Source of the DNA: an uncultured bacterium
Lineage (GTDB): Bacteria > Bacillota > Clostridia > Lachnospirales > Lachnospiraceae
Assembly: GCA_947243845.1 (NCBI GenBank)
Contig: CAMXIF010000012.1
Coordinates: forward strand, 34,555-98,554
Direction of reading: 5' to 3'
DNA length: 64,000 nt
Program-made: the position numbers and the translations under genes
In this document: piece by piece, positions 15,884 to 24,765 of the stretch
How the letters are laid out: each line of letters begins with the position of its first letter
How positions within the stretch are numbered: the first letter of the stretch is position 1
The notes under the pieces: generated by a model
The model's input: the letters and a program-made list of their open reading frames with translations, nothing else
What the model was told of the DNA's origin: nothing
Databases searched by the model: none

Positions 15884-16740
15884 AGAAAAATGATAAGAGA
15901 AGCGGGAAGAAGGCAAAAACAGATATAAATGTAAATAGGAAGAGAACTATAAAGAAAAACATGTGTGTGCTGCGGGAATTGTTTTATTTGCGGATGCATG
16001 GGCTGATGGTGTTCCGACTGGATTTTTTGGCACCTTTCTTTGTTGACGGTTCTCTGTTCGTGATCCAGTTATTGGCATTTGGGGCGGTCTACAGCCATGT
16101 GGATGTCATCGGAGGCTGGGGAAGGGGTGAGATGATACTGTATATTGGGACCTTTTCCCTGCTAAACGCCGTAAATATGACAGTCTATTTCTTTGGTGTC
16201 AACAGCATACCCTATAAAGTCAGGTCGGGGGAGTTGGATCTGTATTTATCAAAACCTGTCAGCCCTTTGTTTCGCCTGACTTTTGAGAATATCAGTCCGG
16301 GTTCTGTGCCCCTGATTCTGATGAGCCTCTGTATCGTGGCGTATGGGATCTGTACATTGCGTATGCCGCTTACGCTGCCGGTAGTTATCAGCTACGGTTT
16401 TTGGGTACTTGTGATGACTGTCCTGTATTATGAACTGGAAGTGGTCATCCGATCCGTTTCTTTATATGTGGTATCCATGGCTCGTCTGGAACAGATTGAG
16501 GAGGCTGGCCTTGAACTGTGCATGAAGTTGCCGGGAATTGCCTTTTATGGTGTGTATAAGGTGATTTTTTATCTGATTCTGCCGTATGGGATTATGGCCA
16601 CCCTGCCGGTGCAGAGCATGATAGGGGAAATGAATCTGCAGACAGCTGCCTATGGAATCGGGGTGGTGGCTCTGTTTACCGCAGTCACGGCAGCTTTGTG
16701 GACGCAGGGACTAAAGCATTATAACAGTGCAAGCTCATAA
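15880..16740 (+). CDS. ABC-2 type permease subunit 2
   Basis: 286 residues. A basic N-terminal tail (about 30 residues, many lysines) precedes six hydrophobic segments. KVRSGELDLYLSKPVSPLFRLTFENISP is the RxGxLDxxLxKP motif of the DUF990 (ABC-2 family) membrane proteins. It is the last gene of the three-gene operon and would form a heterodimer with the preceding permease. Confidence 0.85.
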   Translation: MKKNDKRSGKKAKTDINVNRKRTIKKNMCVLRELFYLRMHGLMVFRLDFLAPFFVDGSLFVIQLLAFGAVYSHVDVIGGWGRGEMILYIGTFSLLNAVNMTVYFFGVNSIPYKVRSGELDLYLSKPVSPLFRLTFENISPGSVPLILMSLCIVAYGICTLRMPLTLPVVISYGFWVLVMTVLYYELEVVIRSVSLYVVSMARLEQIEEAGLELCMKLPGIAFYGVYKVIFYLILPYGIMATLPVQSMIGEMNLQTAAYGIGVVALFTAVTAALWTQGLKHYNSASS

Positions 16741-16766
16741 ATCCTATTCTTCCATGGATTAAGAAA

Positions 16767-16787
16767 TGGGGCGGAAAATCCGCCCCA
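16767..16787. terminator. Hairpin between convergent operons
   Basis: TGGGGCGG (16767-16774) and CCGCCCCA (16780-16787) form a perfect 8-bp stem with a 5-base loop, 26 bases after the permease and 45 bases after the typA stop on the other strand. The T-tract is poor on both sides (better on the - strand), so it probably serves typA. Confidence 0.6.
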
Positions 16788-16831
16788 CTGTTAAGTTCGC
16801 ACTTAGAATAGCGAAACACTCACTTATAGAG

Positions 16832-18673
16832 TTACTTCTTCGCTGCCGCCGAGATCGCTGCCCGCTTTCTCAGGGTAGGATCCAGAATCTTCTTGCGGAT
16901 CCGCAGGCTTTCAGGCGTCACTTCCAACAGTTCGTCCGTATCGATAAACTCAAGCGCCTGTTCCAGGCTCAAGACCTTGGGCGGTGTGAGACGAAGCGCC
17001 TCGTCCGCGCTGGAAGAACGGGTGTTGGTGAGCTGCTTTTTCTTACATACATTTAACTCGATATCTTCTCCGCGGCCATTTTGTCCTACGACCATGCCGG
17101 AGTAGACCTTGGTGCCGGGGCCAATGAAAAGAGTGCCGCGTTCCTGGGCGTTGAAGAGGCCATAAGTGATGGCTTCTCCGGCCTCAAAAGCAATCAGGGA
17201 ACCCTGTTTGCGGTACTGGATATCGCCCTTATAGGGGCCGTAGCCGTCAAAGATAGTGTTCATGATGCCATTACCTTTGGTGTCAGTCATGAACTCGCCG
17301 CGATAGCCGATGAGGCCGCGGGAGGGAATAGAGAATTCCAGACGGGTGTATCCGCCGGAGGCCAGCCCCATGTTTTTCAGTTCACCTTTGCGCAGGCTAA
17401 GCTTTTCAATGACGGTTCCGGAGAATTCTTCCGGTACATCTACGTAGCACAGTTCCATAGGTTCCAGTTTCTTGCCATTCTCATCTGTCTTATACAGTAC
17501 CTCTGCTTTGCTGACAGCGAACTCATAACCCTCGCGCCTCATATTCTCGATCAGCACGGACAGGTGCAGTTCGCCGCGGCCAGAGACTTTGAAAGCCTCG
17601 GTGGTGTCCGTCTCTTCCACCCGCAAAGATACATCCGTATTAAGCTCCCGGAACAGTCTGTCGCGCAGATGACGGCTGGTGACGTATCTGCCCTCCTGAC
17701 CTGCCAGCGGGGAGTCGTTGACAATAAAGTGCATGGCGATGGTGGGCTCTGAAATCTTCTGGAAAGGAATGGGCTTGGGAGCATCGGGGGAACAGAGGGT
17801 ATCACCGATATGGATATCAGTGATGCCGGAAATCGCCACGATGGCGCCGATGCCGGCTTCTTTGACTTCTATTTTATTCAGGCCGTCATACTCATAGAGT
17901 TTGCTGATCTTTACTTTCTTCAGTTTGTCCGGTTCGTGGTGGTTGACGATGACCACTTCCTGATTGACTTTGACGGAACCGTTGTCCACTTTACCCACGC
18001 CGATACGGCCCACATACTCATTGTAGTCGATGGTGCTGATCAGTATCTGGGTGCCGGCATCGGGATCTCCCTGGGGCGCCGGAATGTGTTCTATGATAGT
18101 GTCAAAGAGGGGTGTCATGTCACCGCCCTTTACGGTAAGCTGTGTGCTTGCCGTGCCGGCCTTGGCGGAAGCGTAGACGAAGGGGCAGTCAAGCTGTTCA
18201 TCATTGGCATCCAGATCCATGAAAAGTTCCAGCACCTCGTCCACCACCTGAATCGGTCTTGCCTCCGGTCTGTCGCATTTGTTGATGCATACAATGACGG
18301 ACAGTTCCAGTTCCAATGCTTTCTTTAAGACGAATTTGGTCTGGGGCATGGGGCCTTCAAAGGCGTCTACCACCAGAATAACGCCGTTTACCATTTTTAG
18401 GACCCGTTCCACCTCGCCGCCGAAATCGGCGTGGCCGGGCGTGTCGATGATATTGATCTTGACACCTTTATAGGTGACGGCGGTATTCTTAGAGAGAATC
18501 GTGATACCGCGCTCTTTCTCGATATCATTGGAATCCATGACGCGTTCCGCCACTTCCTGATTCTCGCGGAATACGCCGCTTTGCTTCAACAACTCGTCCA
18601 CAAGTGTGGTCTTGCCATGGTCTACGTGGGCGATGATTGCTATATTTCTTACATCTTCTCTTGTCTGTCTCAT
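16832..18673 (-). CDS. typA: Ribosome-associated GTPase TypA/BipA
   Basis: 613 residues, the usual length. The translational GTPase domain has G1 AHVDHGKTT (residues 15-23), ERGITILSKNTAV as the G2 switch, DTPGHADFGGEV (G3) and NKCDRP (G4). Then come domains II, III and V and the TypA-specific C-terminal domain ending in a basic tail. It binds 70S ribosomes and aids large-subunit assembly and stress or cold adaptation in other bacteria. It is a single gene with its own downstream hairpin. Confidence 0.96.
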   Translation of the reverse strand: MRQTREDVRNIAIIAHVDHGKTTLVDELLKQSGVFRENQEVAERVMDSNDIEKERGITILSKNTAVTYKGVKINIIDTPGHADFGGEVERVLKMVNGVILVVDAFEGPMPQTKFVLKKALELELSVIVCINKCDRPEARPIQVVDEVLELFMDLDANDEQLDCPFVYASAKAGTASTQLTVKGGDMTPLFDTIIEHIPAPQGDPDAGTQILISTIDYNEYVGRIGVGKVDNGSVKVNQEVVIVNHHEPDKLKKVKISKLYEYDGLNKIEVKEAGIGAIVAISGITDIHIGDTLCSPDAPKPIPFQKISEPTIAMHFIVNDSPLAGQEGRYVTSRHLRDRLFRELNTDVSLRVEETDTTEAFKVSGRGELHLSVLIENMRREGYEFAVSKAEVLYKTDENGKKLEPMELCYVDVPEEFSGTVIEKLSLRKGELKNMGLASGGYTRLEFSIPSRGLIGYRGEFMTDTKGNGIMNTIFDGYGPYKGDIQYRKQGSLIAFEAGEAITYGLFNAQERGTLFIGPGTKVYSGMVVGQNGRGEDIELNVCKKKQLTNTRSSSADEALRLTPPKVLSLEQALEFIDTDELLEVTPESLRIRKKILDPTLRKRAAISAAAKK

Positions 18674-18754
18674 GTGTTACCGTGCCTTTCTTGAACTTAC
18701 TTACAAACAATAAATGCTTTTAAACTCGGACATTATATCACTTGTTTCCCTTTC

Positions 18755-18784
18755 TTGCAAGAGTCTGGGAACATGTGATAAAAT
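18755..18784 (+). promoter_or_regulatory. Candidate promoter of the C_GCAxxG_C_C gene
   Basis: TTGCAA (18755-18760) and TAAAAT (18779-18784) are spaced 18 bases apart, 31 bases before the start codon at 18815. Confidence 0.4.
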
Positions 18785-18814
18785 GGGATAAAGTGTTAAG
18801 GCAGGAGGAACAGC

Positions 18815-19195
18815 ATGAATACAAGAGTGGAAGAGGCGGTCAACAAAAAGATGTGTGGCTATAACTGCGCTCAGGCAGTCGCCTGTACTTACTGTGATCT
18901 GGCGGGAGTGGATGAAGATACCATGAAGAACATCACGCATGCGTTTGCAGTGGGTATGGGAACCATGGAAGGAAACTGCGGTGCGGTAACAGGTGCCGGG
19001 GTGGTGTTGGGAATGCTCAACAAGGATCAGAGAAAGACGTTTACCGATATCAGGCAGATTATGACACAGTTTAAAGATCGAAACGGTACCGTGATCTGCA
19101 AGGAATTGAAGGGACTGGAGACGGGCGAGGTACTTCGGGAGTGCAATGACTGCGTCAGGGATGCGGCGGAGTTTCTGGAGAAAGTTGTAGGATAA
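18815..19195 (+). CDS. C_GCAxxG_C_C family redox-type protein
   Basis: 126 residues. MCGYNCAQAV and GNCGAVTGAGVVLG carry the cysteines that define the family, followed by CKELKG and CNDCVRDAAEFLE near the C-terminus. Members are thought to be redox-active or metal-binding, and some are fused to or next to oxidoreductases; the reaction is not established. AGGAGGAAC precedes the ATG. Monocistronic as far as can be seen. Confidence 0.85.
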   Translation: MNTRVEEAVNKKMCGYNCAQAVACTYCDLAGVDEDTMKNITHAFAVGMGTMEGNCGAVTGAGVVLGMLNKDQRKTFTDIRQIMTQFKDRNGTVICKELKGLETGEVLRECNDCVRDAAEFLEKVVG

Positions 19196-19320
19196 ACAGC
19201 ATGCCATTCAGCCTGCCGCGCGACCATTAACAGTTCTATTTTCTCTCTTCATCCTATATATTGATAATACAATACTAAAAGGGATTCCTGCGATCACGCA
19301 GTGTAGAAGGGAGAAAAAAC

Positions 19321-19953
19321 ATGACAGATAAGGTAATTGAAAACAACCAGGTGGCAATTATGGGGGAGATCGTGAGCGATTTTTCCTTCAGCCACGAGAT
19401 TTTTGGAGAGGGCTTTTATATGGTGGATATCAGCGTGGATCGACTCAGCGAGTCAACTGATATCATTCCAGTGATGGTGTCCGAACGCCTCATCGATGTG
19501 AATGAGGATTATAAGGGCATGAAAATCTGTATTACAGGACAGTTCCGCTCCTACAACAGACACGAAGAGAGAAAGAACAGGCTGGTGCTGTCTGTTTTTG
19601 CAAGAGAGATTGAATTTGTGGAAGATATCGGTGAGGGTGCGAAGACGAACCAGATTTTCTTAGACGGCTATATCTGCAAGGAGCCGATCTACAGAAAGAC
19701 ACCGCTTGGCAGGGAGATCGCGGATCTGCTTCTGGCGGTCAACAGGCCCTACGGCAAGTCGGATTACATACCTTGTATCTGCTGGGGCAGAAATGCCAGG
19801 TTTGCCAGCAATTTCGAGGTGGGAAGCCGCTGTGCTATCTGGGGGAGGATCCAGAGCCGTGAATATATGAAGAAATTGTCGGAGGAGCAGCTTGAGAGAC
19901 GGATTGCCTATGAAGTCTCGGTCAGCAAGTTGGAGATGATAGAAGACGAATGA
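19321..19953 (+). CDS. Single-stranded DNA-binding (OB-fold) protein
   Basis: 210 residues with two SSB-like OB-fold halves: residues about 8-100 (NNQVAIMGEIVSDFSFSHE, then CITGQFRSYN) and about 110-205 (NQIFLDGYICKEPIYRKTPLGREIADLLLAVNR, then CICWGRNARFA). The second half has the clear SSB pattern GREIADxxLAVNR and W-GR. It lacks the acidic DDDIPF-type tail. The housekeeping ssb differs, so this is a Clostridia-type paralogue whose specific role is unknown. ATG at 19321 follows AGAAGGGAGAAAAA. Confidence 0.8.
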   Translation: MTDKVIENNQVAIMGEIVSDFSFSHEIFGEGFYMVDISVDRLSESTDIIPVMVSERLIDVNEDYKGMKICITGQFRSYNRHEERKNRLVLSVFAREIEFVEDIGEGAKTNQIFLDGYICKEPIYRKTPLGREIADLLLAVNRPYGKSDYIPCICWGRNARFASNFEVGSRCAIWGRIQSREYMKKLSEEQLERRIAYEVSVSKLEMIEDE

Positions 19954-20022
19954 GCGGGCCGGAAGTTTGATCTGCAATACAGATTCTGTGGCTGCGCAGA
20001 CTCCGCTTTATAAAATAATCAG

Positions 20023-20051
20023 TTGCATAAAGGGAACAGTTGTGCTATGAT
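20023..20051 (+). promoter_or_regulatory. Candidate promoter of the CobO-like gene
   Basis: TTGCAT (20023-20028) and TATGAT (20046-20051) at 17-base spacing, 45 bases before the start codon at 20097. Confidence 0.5.
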
Positions 20052-20096
20052 ATGCAAACGTAGGTTTTTATAAGGAAACGGATATGAGGTATCTGT

Positions 20097-20597
20097 ATGG
20101 AAAAGGGCATGATTCAGATCTATAGCGGGGAAGGTCATGGGAAATCCCCGGCGGCATTGGGCAGGGCAGTTCAGGCAGCATGTGAGGGAGAATATGTCGT
20201 TATCATTCAGTTTTTAAAAGGGAGAGGGCTGGCGGAGTCGGAATTTGTAAAGCGTCTGGAGCCGGAGATTAAGATATTCCGGTTTGAGAAATCGATGGAA
20301 GACTTTTCGCAGTTGTCGGAAGAACACAAAACAGAAGAAAAGCAGAATATCCGTAACGGCCTTAATTTTGCCAGGAAGATATTTAACACGGGAGAGTGTT
20401 CCCTGTTGATCTTAGATGAGGTGCTTGGCCTGATCGACAACGGGATCATTACGGTGGCAGAACTCAAGAACCTTCTTGCCGGCAAACCGGAGGAGATGGA
20501 GATCATCATGACTGGAATCACCATCAATGACGAGGTGTGTGCGCTGGCGGATAATGTGACCAGGGTGGAGACCATGCATTTTAAGATATGGGAGTAG
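20097..20597 (+). CDS. CobO/BtuR-like ATP:cobalamin adenosyltransferase homologue
   Basis: 166 residues of the CobA/CobO/BtuR P-loop family: IQIYSGEGHGKSPAALGRAVQA (P-loop), VVIIQFLKGRGLAESEF, and LLILDEVLGLIDNGII (Walker B region). Family members attach the 5'-deoxyadenosyl group to cob(I)alamin. The P-loop is GEGHGKSPA instead of the usual GxGKGKTTA, and the protein is shorter than CobO, so activity is uncertain. No other cobalamin gene is nearby. Confidence 0.75.
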   Translation: MEKGMIQIYSGEGHGKSPAALGRAVQAACEGEYVVIIQFLKGRGLAESEFVKRLEPEIKIFRFEKSMEDFSQLSEEHKTEEKQNIRNGLNFARKIFNTGECSLLILDEVLGLIDNGIITVAELKNLLAGKPEEMEIIMTGITINDEVCALADNVTRVETMHFKIWE

Positions 20598-20623
20598 GGA
20601 GTATCTGTCCGGGTATCTTTTGA

Positions 20624-20652
20624 TTGACAGAAAGAAGCCTGAGTGCTATTAT
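20624..20652 (+). promoter_or_regulatory. Promoter of the lysine riboswitch-dapA transcript
   Basis: TTGACA (20624-20629) and TATTAT (20647-20652) are 17 bases apart. The predicted start point near 20659 is about 16 bases before the riboswitch aptamer. Confidence 0.75.
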
Positions 20653-20674
20653 AAATTCAATATTATAGAGTTTG

Positions 20675-20813
20675 ATAGAGGTTGCGTTTTTTATCAGTAG
20701 GGATGCAGATGCGGCAGGAGCAGGGGAAGCGTCAAGAAAGGAAAAGACGCCGAAAGGGGAGCCGCCTGTTCGTCTCTGCCTTGGGCATACAGTTAAGAGC
20801 TGTATGACTGTCA
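20675..20813 (+). ncRNA. Lysine riboswitch (L box) aptamer
   Basis: Conserved blocks appear in order: AGAGGTTGCG (20677-20686), AGTAG, AGGGGAAG, CGAAAGGGGAGCCGCC (about 20751-20766), TTGGGCATACAG, AGCTGTATG and ACTGTCA ending at 20813. This is the lysine riboswitch layout. It precedes dapA, the first committed enzyme of lysine and diaminopimelate synthesis, and is followed by an intrinsic terminator, so lysine should switch transcription off. Confidence 0.88.
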
Positions 20814-20858
20814 TCTTTCGATGGGGCGCTATCCAGACCAGAAATGGCAGACTATGAA

Positions 20859-20887
20859 GACTGGCCCTATGAGGTCAGTCTTTTTTT
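20859..20887 (+). terminator. Terminator of the lysine riboswitch expression platform
   Basis: GACTGGCC (20859-20866) pairs with GGTCAGTC (20873-20880) with one G-U pair, followed by seven T. It lies between the aptamer and dapA and is the expected lysine-dependent terminator. Confidence 0.85.
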
Positions 20888-20936
20888 AAGAGCAGAGGGC
20901 GCGCCGGAGAACCACATCATAGCGGGAGGAAAAGAT

Positions 20937-21821
20937 ATGGCAATTTTTAAAGGGGCAGGTGTAGCGATCGTCACACCGTTTCACGAGGACGGGAGTATCA
21001 ATTACGAGAAATTTGCGCAGCTTGTGGAGTTTCAGATCGCAGGCGGCACGGACGCGATTATTGTCTGTGGCACTACGGGGGAATCTTCCACATTGACGCA
21101 TGAGGAACATCTGGATATGATTCGGTTCTGTGTGGAGACGGTAAAAGGCAGAGTGCCTGTGGTGGCCGGAACCGGTTCTAATTGTACTGAGACGGCAGTC
21201 TATCTGTCGCAGGAGGCGGAGAAATACGGAGCGGATGCGTTACTGTTGGTGACACCTTATTATAACAAGGCCACCCAGAACGGCTTGTTTGCACATTATA
21301 AGAAGGTGGCGGATTCTGTGAAACTGCCAATCATTCTGTACAATGTGCCCAGCAGGACAGGATGCAATATCCTGCCGCAGACGGCGGTAAGACTGTGTAC
21401 GGAAGTGGAGAATATCGTGGGAATCAAGGAAGCCAGCGGCAATATCTCCCAGATCGCAAAATTACAGTCCCTGGCAGACGGTAAGGTGGATGTGTATTCC
21501 GGTAATGACGATCAGATTGTGCCGATCCTGTCTCTTGGCGGCAAGGGCGTGATTTCTGTGTTGTCCAATGTGGCGCCCAGACAGACACATGATATCTGTC
21601 AGAAGTTCTTTGACGGTGATGTGGAGGGCAGTATGAGAGAACAGCTTCGTGCTATTGATCTGTGCGATGCCCTGTTTTGTGAGGTAAATCCGATTCCGGT
21701 AAAGGCGGCGCTCAATCTGATGGGCAAGGAAGTGGGGCCGGCACGGATGCCGCTGTCTGAGATGGAACCGCAAAATGTGGAAAGACTTAAAAAAGCCATG
21801 CAGGAGTATGGAATCTTATAG
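20937..21821 (+). CDS. dapA: 4-hydroxy-tetrahydrodipicolinate synthase
   Basis: 294 residues. It condenses pyruvate with aspartate semialdehyde in the lysine/diaminopimelate pathway. The Schiff-base lysine is Lys164 (GIKEASGN), and the proton-relay tyrosine is Tyr135 (LYNVPSRTG). CGTTGESSTLT is the substrate-binding loop. ATG at 20937 follows GCGGGAGGAAAAG; the longer frame from 20844 runs through the riboswitch terminator. Expression is under the lysine riboswitch upstream, and a strong hairpin separates it from dapB. Confidence 0.96.
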   Translation: MAIFKGAGVAIVTPFHEDGSINYEKFAQLVEFQIAGGTDAIIVCGTTGESSTLTHEEHLDMIRFCVETVKGRVPVVAGTGSNCTETAVYLSQEAEKYGADALLLVTPYYNKATQNGLFAHYKKVADSVKLPIILYNVPSRTGCNILPQTAVRLCTEVENIVGIKEASGNISQIAKLQSLADGKVDVYSGNDDQIVPILSLGGKGVISVLSNVAPRQTHDICQKFFDGDVEGSMREQLRAIDLCDALFCEVNPIPVKAALNLMGKEVGPARMPLSEMEPQNVERLKKAMQEYGIL

Positions 21822-21866
21822 TCTTCAGGATTATAGTTTCAGAGTTTGTGATAAGCAGGAACCCCG

Positions 21867-21902
21867 AAACGTCTGCTAAAGGGATATTTAGCAGACGTTT
21901 TT
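21867..21902 (+). terminator. Strong intrinsic terminator between dapA and dapB
   Basis: AAACGTCTGCTAAA (21867-21880) and TTTAGCAGACGTTT (21887-21900) form a perfect 14-bp stem with a 6-base loop and end in TTTTT. It would reduce read-through from dapA into dapB. Confidence 0.8.
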
Positions 21903-21944
21903 ATGAAAGCAAAAGGCGCCGGCGGCGCGGAAAAGAGGTAGATT

Positions 21945-22700
21945 ATGGTAAAAGTGATCATGCACGGATGCAATGGCAAGATGGGACAGACAATTTCAGG
22001 ACTGATTGCGGCAGATGAAGAGATAGAGATCGTGGCGGGAGTAGATGCCAGGGATGAGGGCAGCAATCCTTATCCGGTGTTTGCTGATATTGCGGAGTGT
22101 ACGGTGGAGGCAGATGCCGTAATCGACTTTTCTGTGGCGGCGGCAGTGGACGGACTGCTTGACTATTGTGTGGAGAGGCAGGTTCCCTGCGTATTATGTA
22201 CCACGGGGCTTTCAGAGAGACAGCTTGCGAAGGTGAAAGATGCTTCGCAAAAGGTAGCAGTTTTGAAATCGGCTAATATGTCCCTTGGCATTAATATGCT
22301 GTTAAAACTGTTGAAAGAGGCGGCAGAGATTCTGGCGCCGGCAGGATTTGATATAGAGATTGTGGAGAAACACCACAATCAGAAAGTGGATGCGCCCAGC
22401 GGTACAGCCCTGGCGCTGGCGGATTCCATCAATGAACAGATGGATCACGCTTACGAGTATGTATATGACAGAAGTCAGGTGAGGGAGAAGAGGACGGATA
22501 AAGAGATCGGTATCAGTGCGGTCAGAGGCGGTACCATCGTGGGCGATCATGATGTGATCTTTGCCGGAGCGGATGAAGTGGTGACTTTCTCCCACAGGGC
22601 ATATTCCAAGGCCGTGTTTGGCAAGGGTGCCATTCAGGCGGCGAAGTTCTTAAAAGGGCGTCCGGCCGGTATGTATGATATGGCGGATGTGATTGGATAA
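21945..22700 (+). CDS. dapB: 4-hydroxy-tetrahydrodipicolinate reductase
   Basis: 251 residues. It reduces the DapA product with NAD(P)H. The N-terminal Rossmann motif is MHGCNGKMGQ, and the catalytic block is EKHHNQKVDAPSGTALALA with the His-His pair and the lysine. ATG at 21945 follows AAAAGAGGTAG. It lies 123 bases after dapA, with a terminator between them, so it may also have its own promoter. Confidence 0.96.
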   Translation: MVKVIMHGCNGKMGQTISGLIAADEEIEIVAGVDARDEGSNPYPVFADIAECTVEADAVIDFSVAAAVDGLLDYCVERQVPCVLCTTGLSERQLAKVKDASQKVAVLKSANMSLGINMLLKLLKEAAEILAPAGFDIEIVEKHHNQKVDAPSGTALALADSINEQMDHAYEYVYDRSQVREKRTDKEIGISAVRGGTIVGDHDVIFAGADEVVTFSHRAYSKAVFGKGAIQAAKFLKGRPAGMYDMADVIG

Positions 22701-22724
22701 ACTCTACCATTATGACAGAGTTTT
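22699..22724 (+). terminator. Weak hairpin after dapB
   Basis: AAACTCT (22699-22705) and AGAGTTT (22717-22723) form a 7-bp stem that overlaps the dapB stop codon and is followed by a short T-run. It is a weak candidate terminator or an upstream leader hairpin of fbp. Confidence 0.35.
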
Positions 22725-22752
22725 ACAAAAAATGTACAATATGGGGGAACAG

Positions 22753-24717
22753 ATGGACGAATTAGAATTAAAATACCTGAAAAGTTTATCGAAACAATAT
22801 CCAACGATCGCAGCGGCGTCAACAGAGATCATCAACCTGCAGGCAATCCTGAACCTGCCTAAGGGCACGGAGCATTTCATGACGGACATTCACGGGGAGT
22901 ATGAGCAGTTCAACCATGTCTTAAAGAATGGTTCCGGTTCTGTGCGGCGTAAGATTGATGAGGAATTTGGCAATACCCTCAGCATTAAGGATAAGAAGAG
23001 TCTGGCTACGCTGATCTATTACCCGGAAGAGAAGCTGGATATCGTGATGCAGGAGGAAGATGATAACTCTATTGAGGATTGGTATAAGATCACGCTCCAC
23101 AGACTGGTGCAGATTACCAAGCGGGTTTCATCCAAGTACACCAGATCCAAGGTGAGAAAAGCGCTGCCCAAGGATTTTTCCTATATTATAGAGGAACTGA
23201 TCACGGAGAAGGCGGAGATTCAGGACAAGGAAGCCTATTATAATGAGATCATCCACACCATCATTAGGATCGGCAGGGCACCGGAGTTCATTGTAGCCCT
23301 GAGTAATCTGATCCAGCGGCTGGTCATCGATCAACTGCATATAGTGGGAGATATTTTTGACAGAGGACCCGGTCCGCATATCATTCTGGATACACTCTGC
23401 CAGTATCATTCCGTGGATGTGCAGTGGGGCAATCATGATGTGGTCTGGATGGGGGCGGCCAGTGGTCATCTGGCATGTATTGCCAATGTGATCCGGATGG
23501 CAGCCAGGTACGGTAATCTGGATACGCTGGAGGAGGGCTATGGCATCAATCTGATCCCGCTTGCCACTTTTGCATTGGATGCCTATAAAGATACGGATTG
23601 TGAGGCATTTGCCATCAAATATAATACGGATTATGATACCAAGGATCTGAGCCTGGATATGAAGATGCACAAGGCCATTGCTATTTTGCAGTTCAAACTG
23701 GAGGGGCAGCTGATCATGCGGCGGCCGGAGTTTGCCATGCAGGACAGACTGCTGTTAGAGCATATCGATTACGAAAATAAGGCACTGGTCATCGATGGAG
23801 TATCCTATCCCATGAAAGATGTGGACTTCCCGACCATCAATCCGAACCGTCCTTACGAACTGACACCGGAGGAAGAACAGGTGATGGAAAGGCTCCGACA
23901 GGGATTTGTGAAGTGCGAGAAGTTGCAAAAGCACGTGCGGTTTCTTTTTTCCAAAGGCGGACTTTATAAGATTTATAATTCTAATCTGCTTTATCATGGC
24001 TGTGTCCCCATGGATGAGGCAGGCAATTTCAATAAGGTTAATGTTTATGGGGAAGAATACAGCGGCAAGCAGCTTTATGATGTATTGGAGCATTATGCGA
24101 GAAAGGGCTATTATGCCCATAACAATCTGCAGGAAAAGCTAAAAGGCCAGGATATCATCTGGTATATCTGGGCAGGGCCGAATTCCCCGGTCTTTGGCAA
24201 GGACAAGATGGCTACCTTTGAGCGGTATTTCCTGTTGGATAAGGACATGCATAAGGAGACTAAGAACAGCTACTACAGGCTGCTGGACAATGAGGAGATC
24301 ATCAATAAGATTCTGCGGGAATTTGGACTGGATGAGTCCCATTCCCATATCGTGAACGGACATGTGCCGGTGGAATTGAAGAAAGGAGAGACACCCATCA
24401 AATGCGGCGGTAAACTGCTGATCATTGACGGCGGATTTTCCAAGGCTTATCAGGATAAGACCGGAATTGCCGGATATACGCTGGTGGTCAATTCCTATGG
24501 TATGCGGCTGGTGGCCCATGAGCCTTTTGAGTCCACGGAAGCGGCAATCCTGCGTGAGTCAGACATCTTTTCGGATTCGATTATTTTAGAGACGATGTCT
24601 TCCAGACAAAAAATTGCGGATACAGAAATCGGTATGGAATTGCGGGAGAGCATCCACCAATTGGAGGAACTTCTGCAGGCCTACAGGGATGGTATATTGA
24701 TTGAAAAAGGCGTATGA
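22753..24717 (+). CDS. fbp: Fructose-1,6-bisphosphatase, class 3
   Basis: 654 residues, the normal size of the Bacillota-type (class III) enzyme that hydrolyses fructose-1,6-bisphosphate in gluconeogenesis. Calcineurin-like metal motifs are seen as MTDIHGEYEQFNHVL, GDIFDRGPGPHIILD and WGNHDVVWMGA in the N-terminal half, and IVNGHVPVE with LLIIDGGFSKAYQ near the C-terminus. ATG at 22753 has GGGGGA upstream; earlier in-frame starts run into dapB. The strong terminator after it ends the transcript. Confidence 0.95.
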   Translation: MDELELKYLKSLSKQYPTIAAASTEIINLQAILNLPKGTEHFMTDIHGEYEQFNHVLKNGSGSVRRKIDEEFGNTLSIKDKKSLATLIYYPEEKLDIVMQEEDDNSIEDWYKITLHRLVQITKRVSSKYTRSKVRKALPKDFSYIIEELITEKAEIQDKEAYYNEIIHTIIRIGRAPEFIVALSNLIQRLVIDQLHIVGDIFDRGPGPHIILDTLCQYHSVDVQWGNHDVVWMGAASGHLACIANVIRMAARYGNLDTLEEGYGINLIPLATFALDAYKDTDCEAFAIKYNTDYDTKDLSLDMKMHKAIAILQFKLEGQLIMRRPEFAMQDRLLLEHIDYENKALVIDGVSYPMKDVDFPTINPNRPYELTPEEEQVMERLRQGFVKCEKLQKHVRFLFSKGGLYKIYNSNLLYHGCVPMDEAGNFNKVNVYGEEYSGKQLYDVLEHYARKGYYAHNNLQEKLKGQDIIWYIWAGPNSPVFGKDKMATFERYFLLDKDMHKETKNSYYRLLDNEEIINKILREFGLDESHSHIVNGHVPVELKKGETPIKCGGKLLIIDGGFSKAYQDKTGIAGYTLVVNSYGMRLVAHEPFESTEAAILRESDIFSDSIILETMSSRQKIADTEIGMELRESIHQLEELLQAYRDGILIEKGV

Positions 24718-24720
24718 TAA

Positions 24721-24757
24721 AATATTCCCAGACGTTACTGCAGCGTCTGGGAATATT
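24721..24757. terminator. Bidirectional terminator between fbp and lipoprotein gene
   Basis: AATATTCCCAGACG (24721-24734) and CGTCTGGGAATATT (24744-24757) form a perfect 14-bp stem with a 9-base loop. Its A/T ends give a T-run in both directions, which suits the convergent genes on either side. Confidence 0.8.
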
Positions 24758-24765
24758 TCATGTTG

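Noticed and set aside
17081..18328. Long + strand ORFs opposite typA
   Set aside because: typA is complete and conserved on the - strand; these frames are its complement.
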